Shown here: positions 1-11,488 of the stretch, piece after piece
Numbering within the stretch: the stretch's first letter is position 1
How the letters are laid out: each line of letters begins with the position of its first letter
Assembly: GCA_958450325.1 (NCBI GenBank)
Contig: OY288243.1
Coordinates: 37,066,678-37,130,677, forward strand
Origin: Agrostemma githago
Lineage: Eukaryota; Streptophyta; Magnoliopsida; Caryophyllales; Caryophyllaceae
Direction: 5' to 3'
Length of the DNA: 64,000 nucleotides
Made by a program: the position numbers and the translations under genes
The notes under the pieces: generated by a model
What the model was told of the DNA's origin: nothing
The model's input: only the letters and a program-made list of their open reading frames with translations
Database searches by the model: none

Positions 1-112
1 ACTTACTACGAGGCCTAAACTTAAGGTCAAAATGTACACAACTCCCGGGATACCTGTCACCCGGTTCAACAACCAATGTACCGATTCCTGATACACTAGC
101 CTTATAGTTGAT
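1..112 (-). repeat. LTR A of LARD-like element, left piece
   Basis: This stretch matches the interior of the long LTR at 57801-61276 (compare about 58510-58620: the shared run includes aaggtcaaaat, then a caaccaatgt block, then the tatagttgat block). It is cut at 112 by the gag-only retrotransposon and resumes at 6831. The strand follows the element orientation deduced from the primer site at 57789. The window begins inside this LTR. Confidence 0.8.
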
Positions 113-1592
113 TGATAACTCGCTAAATATTCATATTTTCACCCGTTTTTATGTGTCGGTAACCTCGTTTATAATAATATTTAAACTATATGATACAATT
201 TTGTGAGATTCGATATTTAAGGGCATGTGTATTATTTATCGTGCTAAATGGACTGATTTCAGCGTTAATTATGATTAATAGGTAATGGAACGATAAGTCA
301 TGGAAAGATGGTCCAAATAACGAAGGATTTGAATACAACCCAAGTGAAAGTTGGGTGGTGGATTGGAATAAGAGAAAGAGATTTCAATATCAAGGAAAGA
401 AGGGAAAAATATATTTGATGAAGATACTTGCCAAAAACACTACGGAGATAAAGGGGATATAATATCAGATATAGAAATTCAATATCTCTTATTCTTCCAA
501 TTTCATTAACTTTCCATATTTCTACCCAGAAATTATATCTCAAATCTTTCCTAAATTTTGACACAGTGTAACTATAAATACCCGGTTTCCATCATGAATA
601 ATTCAAGCAAGCAAGCAAACACAAAAATACCAAACCCTATTAGTAATTGAAGTTAACGATTTTCTGGAGCTCGGAGCAGTCCGTCGGGTGAAGCGGCTTC
701 AACTCGAGGGAAGACGGAAGCACTACTTGTGGAGGTGTCGAAACCGAATCAAGGAGTCTTTTGGGGCTAGATATTAAGTTCTCTACTCCTTAATACTTGT
801 TAATTTCAGTTATTAATTTTGTCTTGGATCTTATATGACGTTAATCGTTCAGTTATGAAATCAATTAATTTTACCAATATTATTTTGTTAGTATTCAATT
901 TTATACTCGTTTTTATTGTTCAATAGCTAGTTGTATTATTTGGCGCGGCGTTAAATTATACAACCGAGTAGCAACTATATTAATTTAGGACTGCGAATTG
1001 TCACTAGATTAATCTAGGAGTATAATTTGATCTAGTTAATTTTAATTGACTAGGATTAATGATGTCTCTCTTGTCCTTAATGCGACTAGTTAACTTACGG
1101 AGCGTCGAAACTTACGTAATAATTAATTAGTTAGTATGGGTGGTCGAGCGGCTCGACACCGATTATAAGTAAGGGAAGATAAGGAGATTTAGCGGCTAAA
1201 TTCTCTACAATTAATCTAGTAATAAAATAATATGGGTACGACGAGTCGATTTAGTAACTGAATGGGTAACTAAATATAAGAAATATATGAGCCGAATTAT
1301 TATGCTTGTTTCACTTGTATATATTAGGTTTAGGATATTAGTATAGTTTATTTTGGAGTAATTCATTAGTTTACATTTTTCGAGACAATTAATTAAACCC
1401 CCCATTCCATATATATTCTTGTTAATATTGTTAATATAATCGCGTAAATATGTAGTGGACTAGTTAATGAATAAATCGTCTCTTCGTGGGATCGACCCTT
1501 ACTTGAACTATACTACGTAATTTTTAATATCGTTAGCGTGATAAGAGTAAGGTTATAAATTATTAATTTGAGTGCGGTAACGACACGTATCA
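113..1592 (+). repeat. 5' LTR of the gag-only element
   Basis: It is 1480 bp, starts with TG and ends with CA, and is repeated at 5307-6825. It is followed after 5 bases by the primer site. Short ORFs inside it are found in both LTR copies but look like chance ORFs. Confidence 0.93.
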
Positions 1593-1597
1593 AATTT

Positions 1598-1615
1598 TGG
1601 CGCCGTTGCCGGGGA
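1598..1615 (+). other. Primer binding site, tRNA-Asp
   Basis: The 18 bases tggcgccgttgccgggga are the exact complement of the 3' end of plant tRNA-Asp (GUC). They lie 5 bases after the LTR end, as expected for minus-strand priming. This primer is typical of Athila/Tat-type gypsy elements. Confidence 0.92.
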
Positions 1616-1682
1616 GATTGTATAATTATTCATTCTATCTTATACATGTGTGTATTGTATTTGTGATCCTGATTATATTGTA

Positions 1683-1773
1683 CTCCCTCCCATTCTTTGG
1701 AATCCTACCATTTTATTAAAATATACCTCACATATATTCACTAAATGGTAGGAATCCAATGAATGGGAGGTAG
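1683..1773. mobile_element. Stowaway-like MITE (91 bp)
   Basis: The sequence begins ctccctccca and ends tgggaggtag, flanked on both sides by the dinucleotide TA. The arms pair over about 30 bases (tggaatcctaccat on the left against atggtaggaatcca on the right). Size, TA target and the ctccctcc start fit the Stowaway (Tc1/mariner) class. It is nested in the 5' untranslated part of the gag-only retrotransposon. Confidence 0.88.
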
Positions 1774-2085
1774 TATATAATTTCATGATTTTTAGCAAAT
1801 TTTCGTATTTTGATAACTCGGTATTTTGGTAATAATTTTTATTATTTGGTATATTGTATTTTTTTATTGTATTTTGGTATTACATGTGTGTATATATTGT
1901 ATATAATGCCTTGTGTATGCACACTGGACCATACATGTCAATTTTTGTATAAAAATTGTCAATTCTTTAGTTTTTTTATTGGTGTTGTATCAATACAGAA
2001 TTAACCTAGTCTCTTTGTGTATACATTCTGTGAAGCTTGGCTATTTAGTATGTATATAAGGTAATAAAGATAGATACAACCACTA

Positions 2086-3498
2086 ATGTTCTCCCCTCCT
2101 AATTCTTTATTTTTTTTTGTTTCTCGTCCCATTAGGTGTATGCATCATCATAACACTCGTCGATCCAGAGGAGCTGTAAATTTCAATCCCGAGATCGAGA
2201 AAACCGCAAGGAGGCTAAGGAAAGAATTTTTGAGAAGAAAGGCCGAGGAACCATTAGAGCTTGACAAGTTTTTTATTGAGGAAGAAGAAGTAAAGATGGC
2301 TGAGAAAACATTAAAGCAATTGGCTACACCAGATGTGACAACCACCCCATTGAGTATCGTATTTCCTACTCTTGAAAAACCTTTAAAGTTAAATTCCGGT
2401 TTTCTTAGTTTACTCCCTAAATTTTATGGTAAATCAGATGAATTGCCTAATATGCATCTAGTTGCTTTTGATTTAACGTGCTCTTCTATGGAATGTGAAG
2501 GGGTTAAACCGGAGGACATTAAATTACGGGCTTTTCCATTCTCGTTAGAGGGAGCGGCTAAACAATGGTTGTTTTACTTACCACCGAGTTCTATTACTAG
2601 CTGGGATACCTTAAAAATTGCTTTTCTAGAAAAATTTCAACCCGCTAGTAGAGTCGCTTCTATTAGGAAGGAAATAAGTGGTATTAAACAGGGGTATGAT
2701 GAGTCCTTATGTGAGTATTGGGAAAGATTTAATAGGCTTTGTGCATCGTGTCCTCAACACCAAATAACTGAGCAACTGTTATTGTTTTATTTTTATGAGG
2801 GTCTTTTAAGTAAAGATAGACAGTACATTGATGCCGCGAGTGGGGGAATGTTGGCTGATAAAACACCGACCGAGGCTAGGAAACTACTAAATAACATGGC
2901 TTTAAATACCCAACAATTTAGTTCTCGGAAGGATGTAGGTGTAGTAAATGGGATTAGTAGTGCTGATATGACTGATTTAAGGGATCAAATTCAAGAAAAT
3001 GGCCAACAAATTTCGACTTTGACTACTCTTGTCTCGAAACTTGTCACTGATCATTCGAAAAATACCGTCTTTGCTGTAAGTTCTGATAATTTGCGAGTTA
3101 ATGACGCTGGTCAGCTTGGTATGTCTGAAAATGTGAATGCTATGGGTGGTTTTAATGGGAACCAGAATAGGAAATATGACCCTTACTCGAACACTTATAA
3201 TGAGGGATGGAAAGATCACCATAATCTTAGATACGGCTCAGGACCTAGACCCTCTAATCAAAATAATTTTAGACCTCATGCACTTCAACAATATTCCGTA
3301 TCACTAGAAGACATGATAAAACAACTAGCAAATACGGTGGGTCAAGTTCAAAACCAAGGTGCGTTGTACCAACAGAAAACAGATGCTCATCTTCAACAAT
3401 TAGATTCACAAATGGGGCAAATATGTACGACCTTGAGTAATATTGAAACCACTCTCTCAGGTAAGCTTCCTGCACAAATAATCCCTAATCCGAAGTAG
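2086..3498 (+). CDS. Gag protein of non-autonomous LTR retrotransposon
   Basis: An intact 470-residue ORF. A central retrotransposon Gag domain (about residues 105-300) carries the family pattern: FYGKSDELPNMHL, then LRAFPFSLEGAAKQWL, SITSWDTLKIAFLEKFQP, and SLCEYWERFNRLCASCP. This resembles Athila/Tat-type Gag. The likelier start is Met19 (2140), followed by MHHHNTRRSRG, because residues 1-18 look untranslated. Residues 385-450 are Gln/Asn-rich and helical. No CCHC zinc knuckle is visible and no protease follows. The product would build the particle in the cytoplasm; RNA packaging without a knuckle would need another basic region. The open frame in an element lacking pol suggests selection on Gag or a young insertion. 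Confidence 0.9.
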   Translation: MFSPPNSLFFFVSRPIRCMHHHNTRRSRGAVNFNPEIEKTARRLRKEFLRRKAEEPLELDKFFIEEEEVKMAEKTLKQLATPDVTTTPLSIVFPTLEKPLKLNSGFLSLLPKFYGKSDELPNMHLVAFDLTCSSMECEGVKPEDIKLRAFPFSLEGAAKQWLFYLPPSSITSWDTLKIAFLEKFQPASRVASIRKEISGIKQGYDESLCEYWERFNRLCASCPQHQITEQLLLFYFYEGLLSKDRQYIDAASGGMLADKTPTEARKLLNNMALNTQQFSSRKDVGVVNGISSADMTDLRDQIQENGQQISTLTTLVSKLVTDHSKNTVFAVSSDNLRVNDAGQLGMSENVNAMGGFNGNQNRKYDPYSNTYNEGWKDHHNLRYGSGPRPSNQNNFRPHALQQYSVSLEDMIKQLANTVGQVQNQGALYQQKTDAHLQQLDSQMGQICTTLSNIETTLSGKLPAQIIPNPK

Positions 3499-5289
3499 AA
3501 ATATTGGGATTAGACGTGATTGAAATATTATTGGGTGAAACAAGGCGGATGGTTGGATTAGAAGGTATGTTTAAGATGGCGGTTGCGGAATTGTCGGACT
3601 CTTAAGAATATCTTAACTACGTCAAGCCAAAGACGTTAAATTAGGCGCTTCTTGGGAGGCAACCCAAGCTTAATTGTATTGTATTATTTTAATTTTTTTA
3701 GTCGAGTCGGCTTAAGTGCCTCCCTGAGTTTCGCAACCTTTGTAAGGGGATGTTAATAGTGTCGGTTGCACAAAAATATTAGTATTAGATAAAATAAACT
3801 TCATAAGACGTGTCATTCCTGAGAATTTTTTGGGTATTTCGTGTTACACATGTTTGGGTCTAGTGCTTCTATTTTGCAGGAATACTGTTATTGCGCACTT
3901 TTGGAGGCTGTGGAGGTTGTTATTATGGGATTGGAGCTAATACGATGAACATACAACCGGGTCGGTGCTTCAAAATTGGCTTAAGCATATAAAGAGGGAC
4001 TACCACATACATATCATGATTCGAATGGATTTCCTTCGAGACACCTTGCCTCTAAATCCGCTAAGTGCTCTTATCTCTCTCCTTTATTTTTCGAATATAC
4101 AAAGTATTTCATTTGCCATTGAGGACAATGTCGATCTTAAGTGTGGGGGGGAGTTAATCAAAATCTTAATAAAACAAGTTTTTTTTTAAAAAAAATTTTT
4201 TTTTAATAAGTGTGCTTTAAAGTTACAACCTAAGCGTTTTTAGGCTAACTAAAATAAGAGAGTCGACGACAAGCTCTAATCTAACAATTTTTCAAAAATT
4301 ACTAAATTTTTTTTTTCTATTAAAAAAATGTTTTGAAGTTATATATACAATTATTTTTCCTCCCGATCGAACTTGGATTAATTAATTTAATAGTAGATGA
4401 TATTTTAAGTCTCTTTTAAATTTGACTTATAAGTGAATTATAAAGAATAGCACTTATTTGTATTACTTCACTACTTATTTTTTTATTGACTCTAGAGGTA
4501 CGAAAAGTAAGCCGGTCTTGTTAAATTAATTTGCTTTCCTAGGTGACTCCTAATTAGGGCTAAGGAAGATTAGACACCTCAAGAGTGAGTGAGTCGTTCT
4601 TGTGACTCGAGTTAGTAAATCCGAGGGGAACCTAGTCCTAATGGGATTGGGAGAATGCCTAATGCCTTGTCCGGAAGGGCGGGAGTCATTGGTTGAAAAC
4701 TCGTTACATGGGTCACTTGATCGGGCAAAAAAAAAAGGAAAAAGAGCGAAAAAGAAAAAATCGAAAGAAAAAACAGAAAAATATATAGAAAAAAGAGGGA
4801 AAAAAAAAAGAGAAAAAATAATTATGGAAAAAGTGAGAGAGGTGTTTAGTTTGCCTATGTGCTCGGGAGAACGATCCTCGTACTGAACTGGTAATAGGAA
4901 TGTACGGAAAGTAAATCCCCTTTCCCCAAGACCTTAAATTGCCGAAACTCGTCTTTTTGAGTCGATTTTTATACAATTTTTTTGGATAGTTCAAATGAGT
5001 GTGAAAAATAATGAGTTCATTTATAATTTATATTTAGAAGCGGTCTAAAATATTATATATTGTTAAATTAATTAGTTGAATAGTTCCATGTGGAGGAAAA
5101 GTTTAGTGTATATGCTTCCTAATCTAACTCAAATATTTTTATTAACTTCTCTAACTTAGTCAACTGATTTATCTAACATAAAATATTTTAGTTTGTCGTC
5201 GGTAATCTTCTTTTGGTTTATCAGAAATCGTCAAGGTTGATTTATCTAATTTTATCTAAGGTTTTGTCATTGTCGAGGACGACAACAAG
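3499..5289 (+). other. Non-coding 3' interior of the gag-only element
   Basis: No pol or env domain is seen in any frame. It holds a perfect 6-bp-stem hairpin (cttgggaggcaacccaag, 3651-3668), a purine tract that repeats the terminal one (4139-4153), A/T homopolymers near 4180-4200 and 4300-4330, and a purine-rich low-complexity run at 4727-4830 that produces a spurious Lys-rich ORF. Confidence 0.75.
3651..3668 (+). other. Perfect hairpin in retroelement 3' region
   Basis: cttggg and cccaag flank a 6-base loop (aggcaa). A gggaggcaaccca motif in this position recurs in plant gypsy elements of the Athila/Tat type, as far as I recall. Its role is not established; an RNA structure is possible. 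Confidence 0.55.
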
Positions 5290-5306
5290 CTAAGTGTGGG
5301 GGAATT
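5290..5306 (+). other. Polypurine tract region before 3' LTR
   Basis: aagtgtgggggaa lies directly before the LTR start tgataac, where plus-strand DNA synthesis should be primed. A near copy lies 1.15 kb upstream at 4139-4153. Confidence 0.8.
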
Positions 5307-6825
5307 TGATAACTCGCTAAATATTCATATTTTCACCCGTTTTTATGTGTCGGTAACCTCGTTTATAATAATATTTAAACTATATGATACAATTTTGTGA
5401 GATTCGATATTTAAGGGCATGTGTATTATTTATCGTGCTAAATGGACTGATTTCAGCGTTAATTATGATTAATAGGTAATGGAACGATAAGTCATGGAAA
5501 GATGGTCCAAATAACGAAGGATTTGAATACAACCCAAGTGAAAGTTGGGTGGTGGATTGGAATAAGAGGAAGAGATTTCAATATCAAGGAGGATTGGAAT
5601 AAGAGGAAGAGATTTCAATATCAAGGAAAGAAGGGAAAAATATATTTGATGAAGATACTTGCCAAAAACACTACGGAGATAAAGGGGATATAATATCAGA
5701 TATAGAAATTCAATATCTCTTATTCTTCCAATTTCATTAACTTTCCATATTTCTACCCAGAAATTATATCTCAAATCTTTCCTAAATTTTGACACAGTGT
5801 AACTATAAATACCCGGTTTCCATCATGAATAATTCAAGCAAGCAAGCAAACACAAAAATACCAAACCTATTAGTAATTGAAGTTAACGATTTTCTGGAGC
5901 TCGGAGCAGTCTGTCGGGTGAAGCGGCTTCAACTCGAGGGAAGACGGAAGCACTACTTGTGGAGGTGTCGAAACCGAATCAAGGAGGAGTCTTTTGGGGC
6001 TAGATATTAAGTTCTCTACTCCTTAATACTTGTTAATTTCAGTTATTAATTTTGTCTTGGATCTTATATGACGTTAATCGTTCAGTTATGAAATCAATTA
6101 ATTTTACCAATATTATTTTGTTAGTATTCAATTTTATACTCGTTTTTATTGTTCAATAGCTAGTTGTATTATTTGGCGCGGCGTTAAATTATACAACCGA
6201 GTAGCAACTATATTAATTTAGGACTGCGAATTGTCACTAGATTAATCTAGGAGTATAATTTGATCTAGTTAATTTTAATTGACTAGGATTAATGATGTCT
6301 CTCTTGTCCTTAATGCGACTAGTTAACTTACGGAGCGTCGAAACTTACGTAATAATTAATTAGTTAGTATGGGTGGTCGAGCGGCTCGACACCGATTATA
6401 AGTAAGGGAAGATAAGGAGATTTAGCGGCTAAATTCTCTACAATTAATCTAGTAATAAAATAATATGGGTACGACGAGTCGATTTAGTAACTGAATGGGT
6501 AACTAAATATAAGAAATATATGAGCCGAATTATTATGCTTGTTTCACTTGTATATATTAGGTTTAGGATATTAGTATAGTTTATTTTGGAGTAATTCATT
6601 AGTTTAGATTTTTCGAGACAATTAATTAAACCCCCCATTCCGTATATATTCTTGTTAATATTGTTAATATAATCGCGTAAATATGTAGTGGACTAGTTAA
6701 TGAATAAATCGTCTATCCGTGGGATCGACCCTTACTTGAACTATACTACGTAATTTTTAATATCGTTAGCGTGATAAGAGTAAGGTTATAAATTATTAAT
6801 TTGAGTGCGGTAACGACACGTATCA
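5307..6825 (+). repeat. 3' LTR of the gag-only element
   Basis: It is 1519 bp against 1480 for the 5' copy. The 39-bp difference is explained by a 37-bp tandem duplication (units starting at 5554 and 5591), a 3-bp gag insertion near 5986, and one lost base near 5866. Confidence 0.93.
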
Positions 6826-9495
6826 TTGATGGCAAAACCGTAAACCCTAGAATATATTACTCTAACCTCACACTTGTCCTTATTCCATAACTCCAAAACA
6901 AAGCCATTATCGATATTCAAAAGATATAATCAATATAAATAATATGAGGATAAAAGAAGTAAACATTTATATTCTAAAAGAGGAAACTTTCTATTTTAGG
7001 AAACTTCTTTTTTTAGAAACTTTACTAAAACTTGCATTATATCAATATAGTGAAAATATTAGTTCATACTAACACCACATTTTTAGTAAACGATATAGAT
7101 TTATAAAACTAAAACTTTCGGCCTTAACGATATTAATTATTAAAGTAAGAACATTTGAGTTTATGAAGTTAATGAAATATCGTACAAGTGGATAAAATGA
7201 TTAAAAATGTCTTAAAATTTTTAATAATACTAATCAGGGTATTTTCAAAATTTACAAAGCTAAAATTCCCTAATTATTATTGGTTACGACAATACAATTA
7301 CAAATAGGATTTTACGGCAAATGTCAAATTAAATCTTTTAACGTCTTTTATTTAATTAAACCATTGAATATATTTAGAATATGTTAAGGGATGATTTAAA
7401 TCATAATGTTTCAGATTTAAATATTTTCAAAATAGCTGGAAAAATAAATCTTTTCGGTAAGACGAAGCATTTTAACGATAAATCGTAATTTGTCCAAAAA
7501 TCAATACTTATTAATTAAAGACTTTAATAAATAGTAAAAAAATTACGTAAAATAGTTAAAATATATTTATGGACATTCTGTCCAGAAAAGAAAATTTTCC
7601 AGAATCCTAAAACTCGGTTTTTAAAGCGTTTTCTCGTTAATCGTCTAATCTCGACAATAACGATTAATAAAAATAGTAATTACAAAACGATTTAAGTATT
7701 AATATCCAAAAATTATTATTAAACCTAATAATAATGATTTTCCAAAATCTATCATTTTTCCAGATTTTGAAAAATTCCAGATTTAATAAATCCCGTCAAA
7801 ACCGTCTTTTAAACCCGTTTTCACAATTAACGATTCCATTAATAAAACATATCGTCCCAAACATTTTATTAAAGCACTAAAAATTATAAAATTACATTTT
7901 ATTATGAAATCATCAGAATAATATTTTTTTCCAGATTTAATCATAGGACCAAAAATCGAGAATTTAAACGACAAACGCGGTTTTAACGATAAACGATCAT
8001 TTAAAGTGATTAATTAATTCATCCACTTAACAATTCCGAAAAATTATGAAAGAATTCAGAAAATTCTATTTCATCATAAAGTTTCACTACGTCAAAAATC
8101 AGATTAAAATAAAATGTTTAGGTACTAGAACTAAAAATCGGCTTTTAATCGTTTTTGTCCGATAACGGTAATAATTCAATAATCGATATCAAAAATATCA
8201 GAAAAATACTAAATTATTAAAAATCATCAAAAAAAATCATTTTTATAGAATATAAATATATATTACATGTTTAGGCCAAATATTACGATTTTACAAATTA
8301 ATATGACGATTTAATCGTTAATCTCGTAAAAGCGATATAAATATCGAAACATGCATATTTTCAACTTTTAAAAATTTTCCAGATTATATGACATACATAT
8401 ATTGTCAAAAATGAAATATAAAAATTATACACGCAAATACAGAATTAAAATCATGAAATACCGAGTAACATCGACGTTACCTCTAACCCAAATTCGAGTC
8501 GATTATAAATTCGTCGGCTTCGGGATCATTCAAAAATCCTTCAACACAAGAAAAGCATGGTGGAAAAATACCATGAGAAAACTAAGAAAATCAAGGAAAA
8601 TAACGATCGAAAACAACATCGATTATTACCTTAACGAAGGGATTGGAATGACGATTATTTAGGAGATGAAAATAGGACGATCAAAGCTTGATTATGGACG
8701 AAAATGGCTGCTGAAAATGGGCAGGAACACCAGGCAAAAAGAGGGAGAAAGAAAAGGTTTTTGCTAAAATAAAATGGAAGAATGAATAAAGAGGAAAATG
8801 TGAAGAGATATGGAATGAATGGTGACTTAAAAGTTGATGAAAACTAGGTACATTCACCTCAAAAATTTCAGCCAAGAGTGAATGTGAGAGGAGTGTGAAG
8901 AGTTTGTATTAATCCACCAAAATGAATGAAGAAAGAAATAAATATCTAATGTTTAACATAATAAAATGAAGTGTATAAAAAAATGTAGTAGGAGTGAGCC
9001 AAGGGGGGTCACGGTCCAAAATGTGGGAAAATGTCCCAAAATAATTTATAAGTTGATAAAAAGAAAATCGTAAAATTGTTAAAGGTATTTCAAATCAGTT
9101 CGAGTAAACCGCGCGTTGGAAAATAATTATTTACGAAACATCGTAATAAAATCATTAAAGGTCAAATATTCTTAAATAAAAATATTTCTTATTTGGAAAT
9201 ATCATATAAACGTGTTTTGATATTTAGGAAAAATAAATAACTTAATTCCAATCTTAAAACGTTAGTTCGTAGAAAAATAGAACTTCACGCGCAAAAATAA
9301 ATAGTTTACAATGAAAATCAAATAAATAGGTTTACAAGAATTAAAATCTTTTAAAATAAAAATAAATATTATTTGACTCAAAAATAATAATAAGAATTCA
9401 GAAAGATGAAGGAAATAGAAGACGAAATTGACATAGAGTCATGACGGAGTCACAACAGAATAATTAACGGCACTAGGAAATTAGTGGGTGTTACA
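6826..9495 (-). repeat. LTR A of LARD-like element, main piece
   Basis: This resumes at the same point where 1-112 broke off. It runs parallel to 58621-61276 with many shared blocks, including taaacgatatagatttata, ggacattctgtccagaaaag and gggtgttaca at the end. It is more diverged from copies B and C than they are from each other, so it is an older or different insertion. Read on the - strand the LTR starts TGTAACACCC at 9495. No purine tract follows on the right, so this is a 5' LTR or a solo LTR. The ORFs inside (7783-7974, 8402-8662, 8681-8875) are not convincing genes. Confidence 0.82.
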
Positions 9496-9508
9496 TTTTA
9501 TGTGGTTT

Positions 9509-9650
9509 GAAATCATTTATTTTAAAAAATGGTGTCTTTGTATTATGTTGAATTTTGTTAGAAATCATTTTTTAGAAAATGGTGTCTTTGTATTAGATTG
9601 AATTTGATTAGAAATCAATTTTCTTTCAAATGGTGACTTTGTTAATAGAT
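9509..9650 (+). repeat. ~51-bp tandem repeat, three copies
   Basis: Units start at 9509, 9561 and 9611. Each opens gaaatca, contains aaatggtg and ctttgt, and the first two end in ttgaatttt/gaatttg plus atta. They sit between the LTR end and the ULP1 gene start, so they are candidate subterminal repeats of the MULE. Confidence 0.75.
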
Positions 9651-11225
9651 AACAGACCACTTATTTGGGAAAAATGATCTCTTTAACCAAATACATCATT
9701 TATTATAATTAAATGATGACTTATAATGATTCCTTTTGGGCTTATTCTAGTAGTGAGAAGAAGAACGTGGCAGAGACATCGGTTCGCGACCATGTAATTG
9801 ATGATAGAGTGGTTGTGGACAAAAAATTGGGCAAGAAGAAGAAGAAGATTGTTGAAGATACATCAGGGGACCGCATCGTTACCAAGACGGATGTGGGGGG
9901 GACAGAAATTGTTGATGAAACCAGACGAAAGAAAAAAAAGAGGGTCACATTTGATACACCGGTCGCCAAGTTGGATGTGGGGGGGACAGAAAATGTTGAG
10001 GAAAGCAGGCCAAAGAAAAAGAGGAGGGTCACATCCGATACACCGGCCGACCCCACTGTCGTGCGCGTGTCTCGGGGGAAGAGGATAGGGGACCGACAAC
10101 AGGGTCGGCTAGCAGTAAAAAGAGAGCTTGGAGGTCAACCGGATGTTCACTGTAGGCCCAGGCGGTTGCACCAGCAAATTGCGCAATTGTCGGATGATCA
10201 GATTGAGAGGGTGCGTGGTGTTGGCTTCGGCGGGCCATTGAAGCTGAGGATCGAATCGGTCCCCATTGACCACGCGCTTATGTTCCTCCGTGCGTTTTCT
10301 GACGGGTCCAATATTTTCCGTGCCTCACGTCGGGAGGCATTCATGATGTCAAAGTACGACGTCCACGATTGCCTTCAGCTACCTGTTGGACCTCATCTGG
10401 TGAAAGTAATCCCAACAAAAAACAAGAAAGGGGCAGATTCACCTGACGTGATCAGGTTAAAGAGTACTTGGAGGAAGGACTTCAGTGTGGTGGACACCAG
10501 CGAGCCAATAAAATTAGGGAGGGTGCACGAAAAGTTAATGGCAACCAAAGCCGCTGACGACGACTTTGTCCGTAGGTTCGTGTTGTTCGCGTTGTCATCA
10601 TTCCTCGCGCCTACTACGAAAAAGTCACTGGACCTGAGCCTGCTGGCCGCAGTGGATGACGCAGGCTTGATTTGGGAACAGGACTGGTGTAGCTTTGTCC
10701 TGCAGGATCTGGTGCGGGCGGGTAAGGAGACGTGTGACTCCAACAAAGTCCTCAACTACCTCCGGGGGTGCATCCCCGTTCTGATGATTGCGTACTTCCA
10801 GCGCTATGATTTCCGTAGCGAGACTTGCAGATGCGACATACCATTTATCGGACATTGTGATGCACGAAGAATAGGCGATCGTCTTGCTGGGGAACTGGAG
10901 ACAGGGTCCCTGGGAAATCAGCTGCGTTCGAAGGTGTCCTACCCACGTACATGTGGGGAAACAGGCAGCGAGTGCACCCCCGCTATAACGATGCCCTCCG
11001 ACAACCAACACTCTAGTCCCAAAAGAATAACGACAGGGATGGGTAAATCGGAAGACAGCGCCGTTGACGTAAGTGATCTCGCAGCCACTCTATAGATCAT
11101 CAATTAATTGTTCGTGAAATGATTTAATCTGAAAGCCCTACCTATGTTTATAAAAGCATATCGATTCATAAAACTGTGTTTATAATACAGTTGAAATTCC
11201 GTAGTCACGGTCATTATGATCACAC

Positions 11226-11488
11226 TCATCCTGATGTATAGTCACACACTAGTAGCTGTATAGTCACACACTATTACCTGTATAGTCACACACATTATGT
11301 TGTCCAGCCACCACTATAAACTGCATAGTCACATGCTATAAGCTATATAGTCACACACTTTATGCTGTATAGTCACACACTTTATGCTGTATAGTCACAC
11401 ACTTTATTCCGTATAGTCACACACTTAGATGCTTAGTCATACTCAGTAAGCTGCTTAGTCACACTTGGTATGCTGTGTAGTCACACTG
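11226..11488 (+). repeat. 22-bp minisatellite array 1 (ULP1 intron 1)
   Basis: About twelve units with core tgtatagtcacacac and a variable tail (tttatg, tattac, attatg). The period is 22 bp with few indels. The array fills most of the intron between 11069 and 11544. Its first units match those of array 2 in the same order, so whole arrays have been copied. Confidence 0.9.

Larger units (their letters stand above)
113..6825 (+). mobile_element. Complete gag-only LTR retrotransposon (TR-GAG type)
   Basis: Two direct LTRs (113-1592 and 5307-6825) both begin tgataactcgc and end cgtatca. A perfect 5-bp target duplication ttgat lies at 108-112 and 6826-6830. A tRNA-Asp primer site follows the first LTR and a purine tract precedes the second. 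The only long ORF is a Gag protein. No protease, reverse transcriptase, RNase H or integrase motif is visible in the 3.7-kb interior, so the element is non-autonomous and presumably used enzymes from an Athila/Tat-like partner. The LTRs are nearly identical, apart from a 37-bp tandem duplication in the 3' LTR and scattered changes, so insertion was fairly recent. The empty site is represented by the paralogous LTR near 58610-58630. Confidence 0.93.

Noticed and set aside
298..564. ORF of 88 codons in the 5' LTR (copy at 5469-5795)
   Set aside because: It lies wholly in LTR sequence, differs in length between the two LTRs and has no protein-like features.
4602..4886. Lys-rich ORF (KKKGKRAKKKKSKEK)
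   Set aside because: It is produced by a purine-rich low-complexity tract; the antisense frame is equally open.
8402..8875. ORFs of 86 and 64 codons at the right of LTR A
   Set aside because: Homologous positions in LTRs B and C are not open; this is chance in AT-rich LTR DNA.
9742..11011. Several antisense ORFs under ULP1 exon 1
   Set aside because: They are shadows of a long GC-richer coding exon on the + strand whose frame matches ULP1-type proteins.
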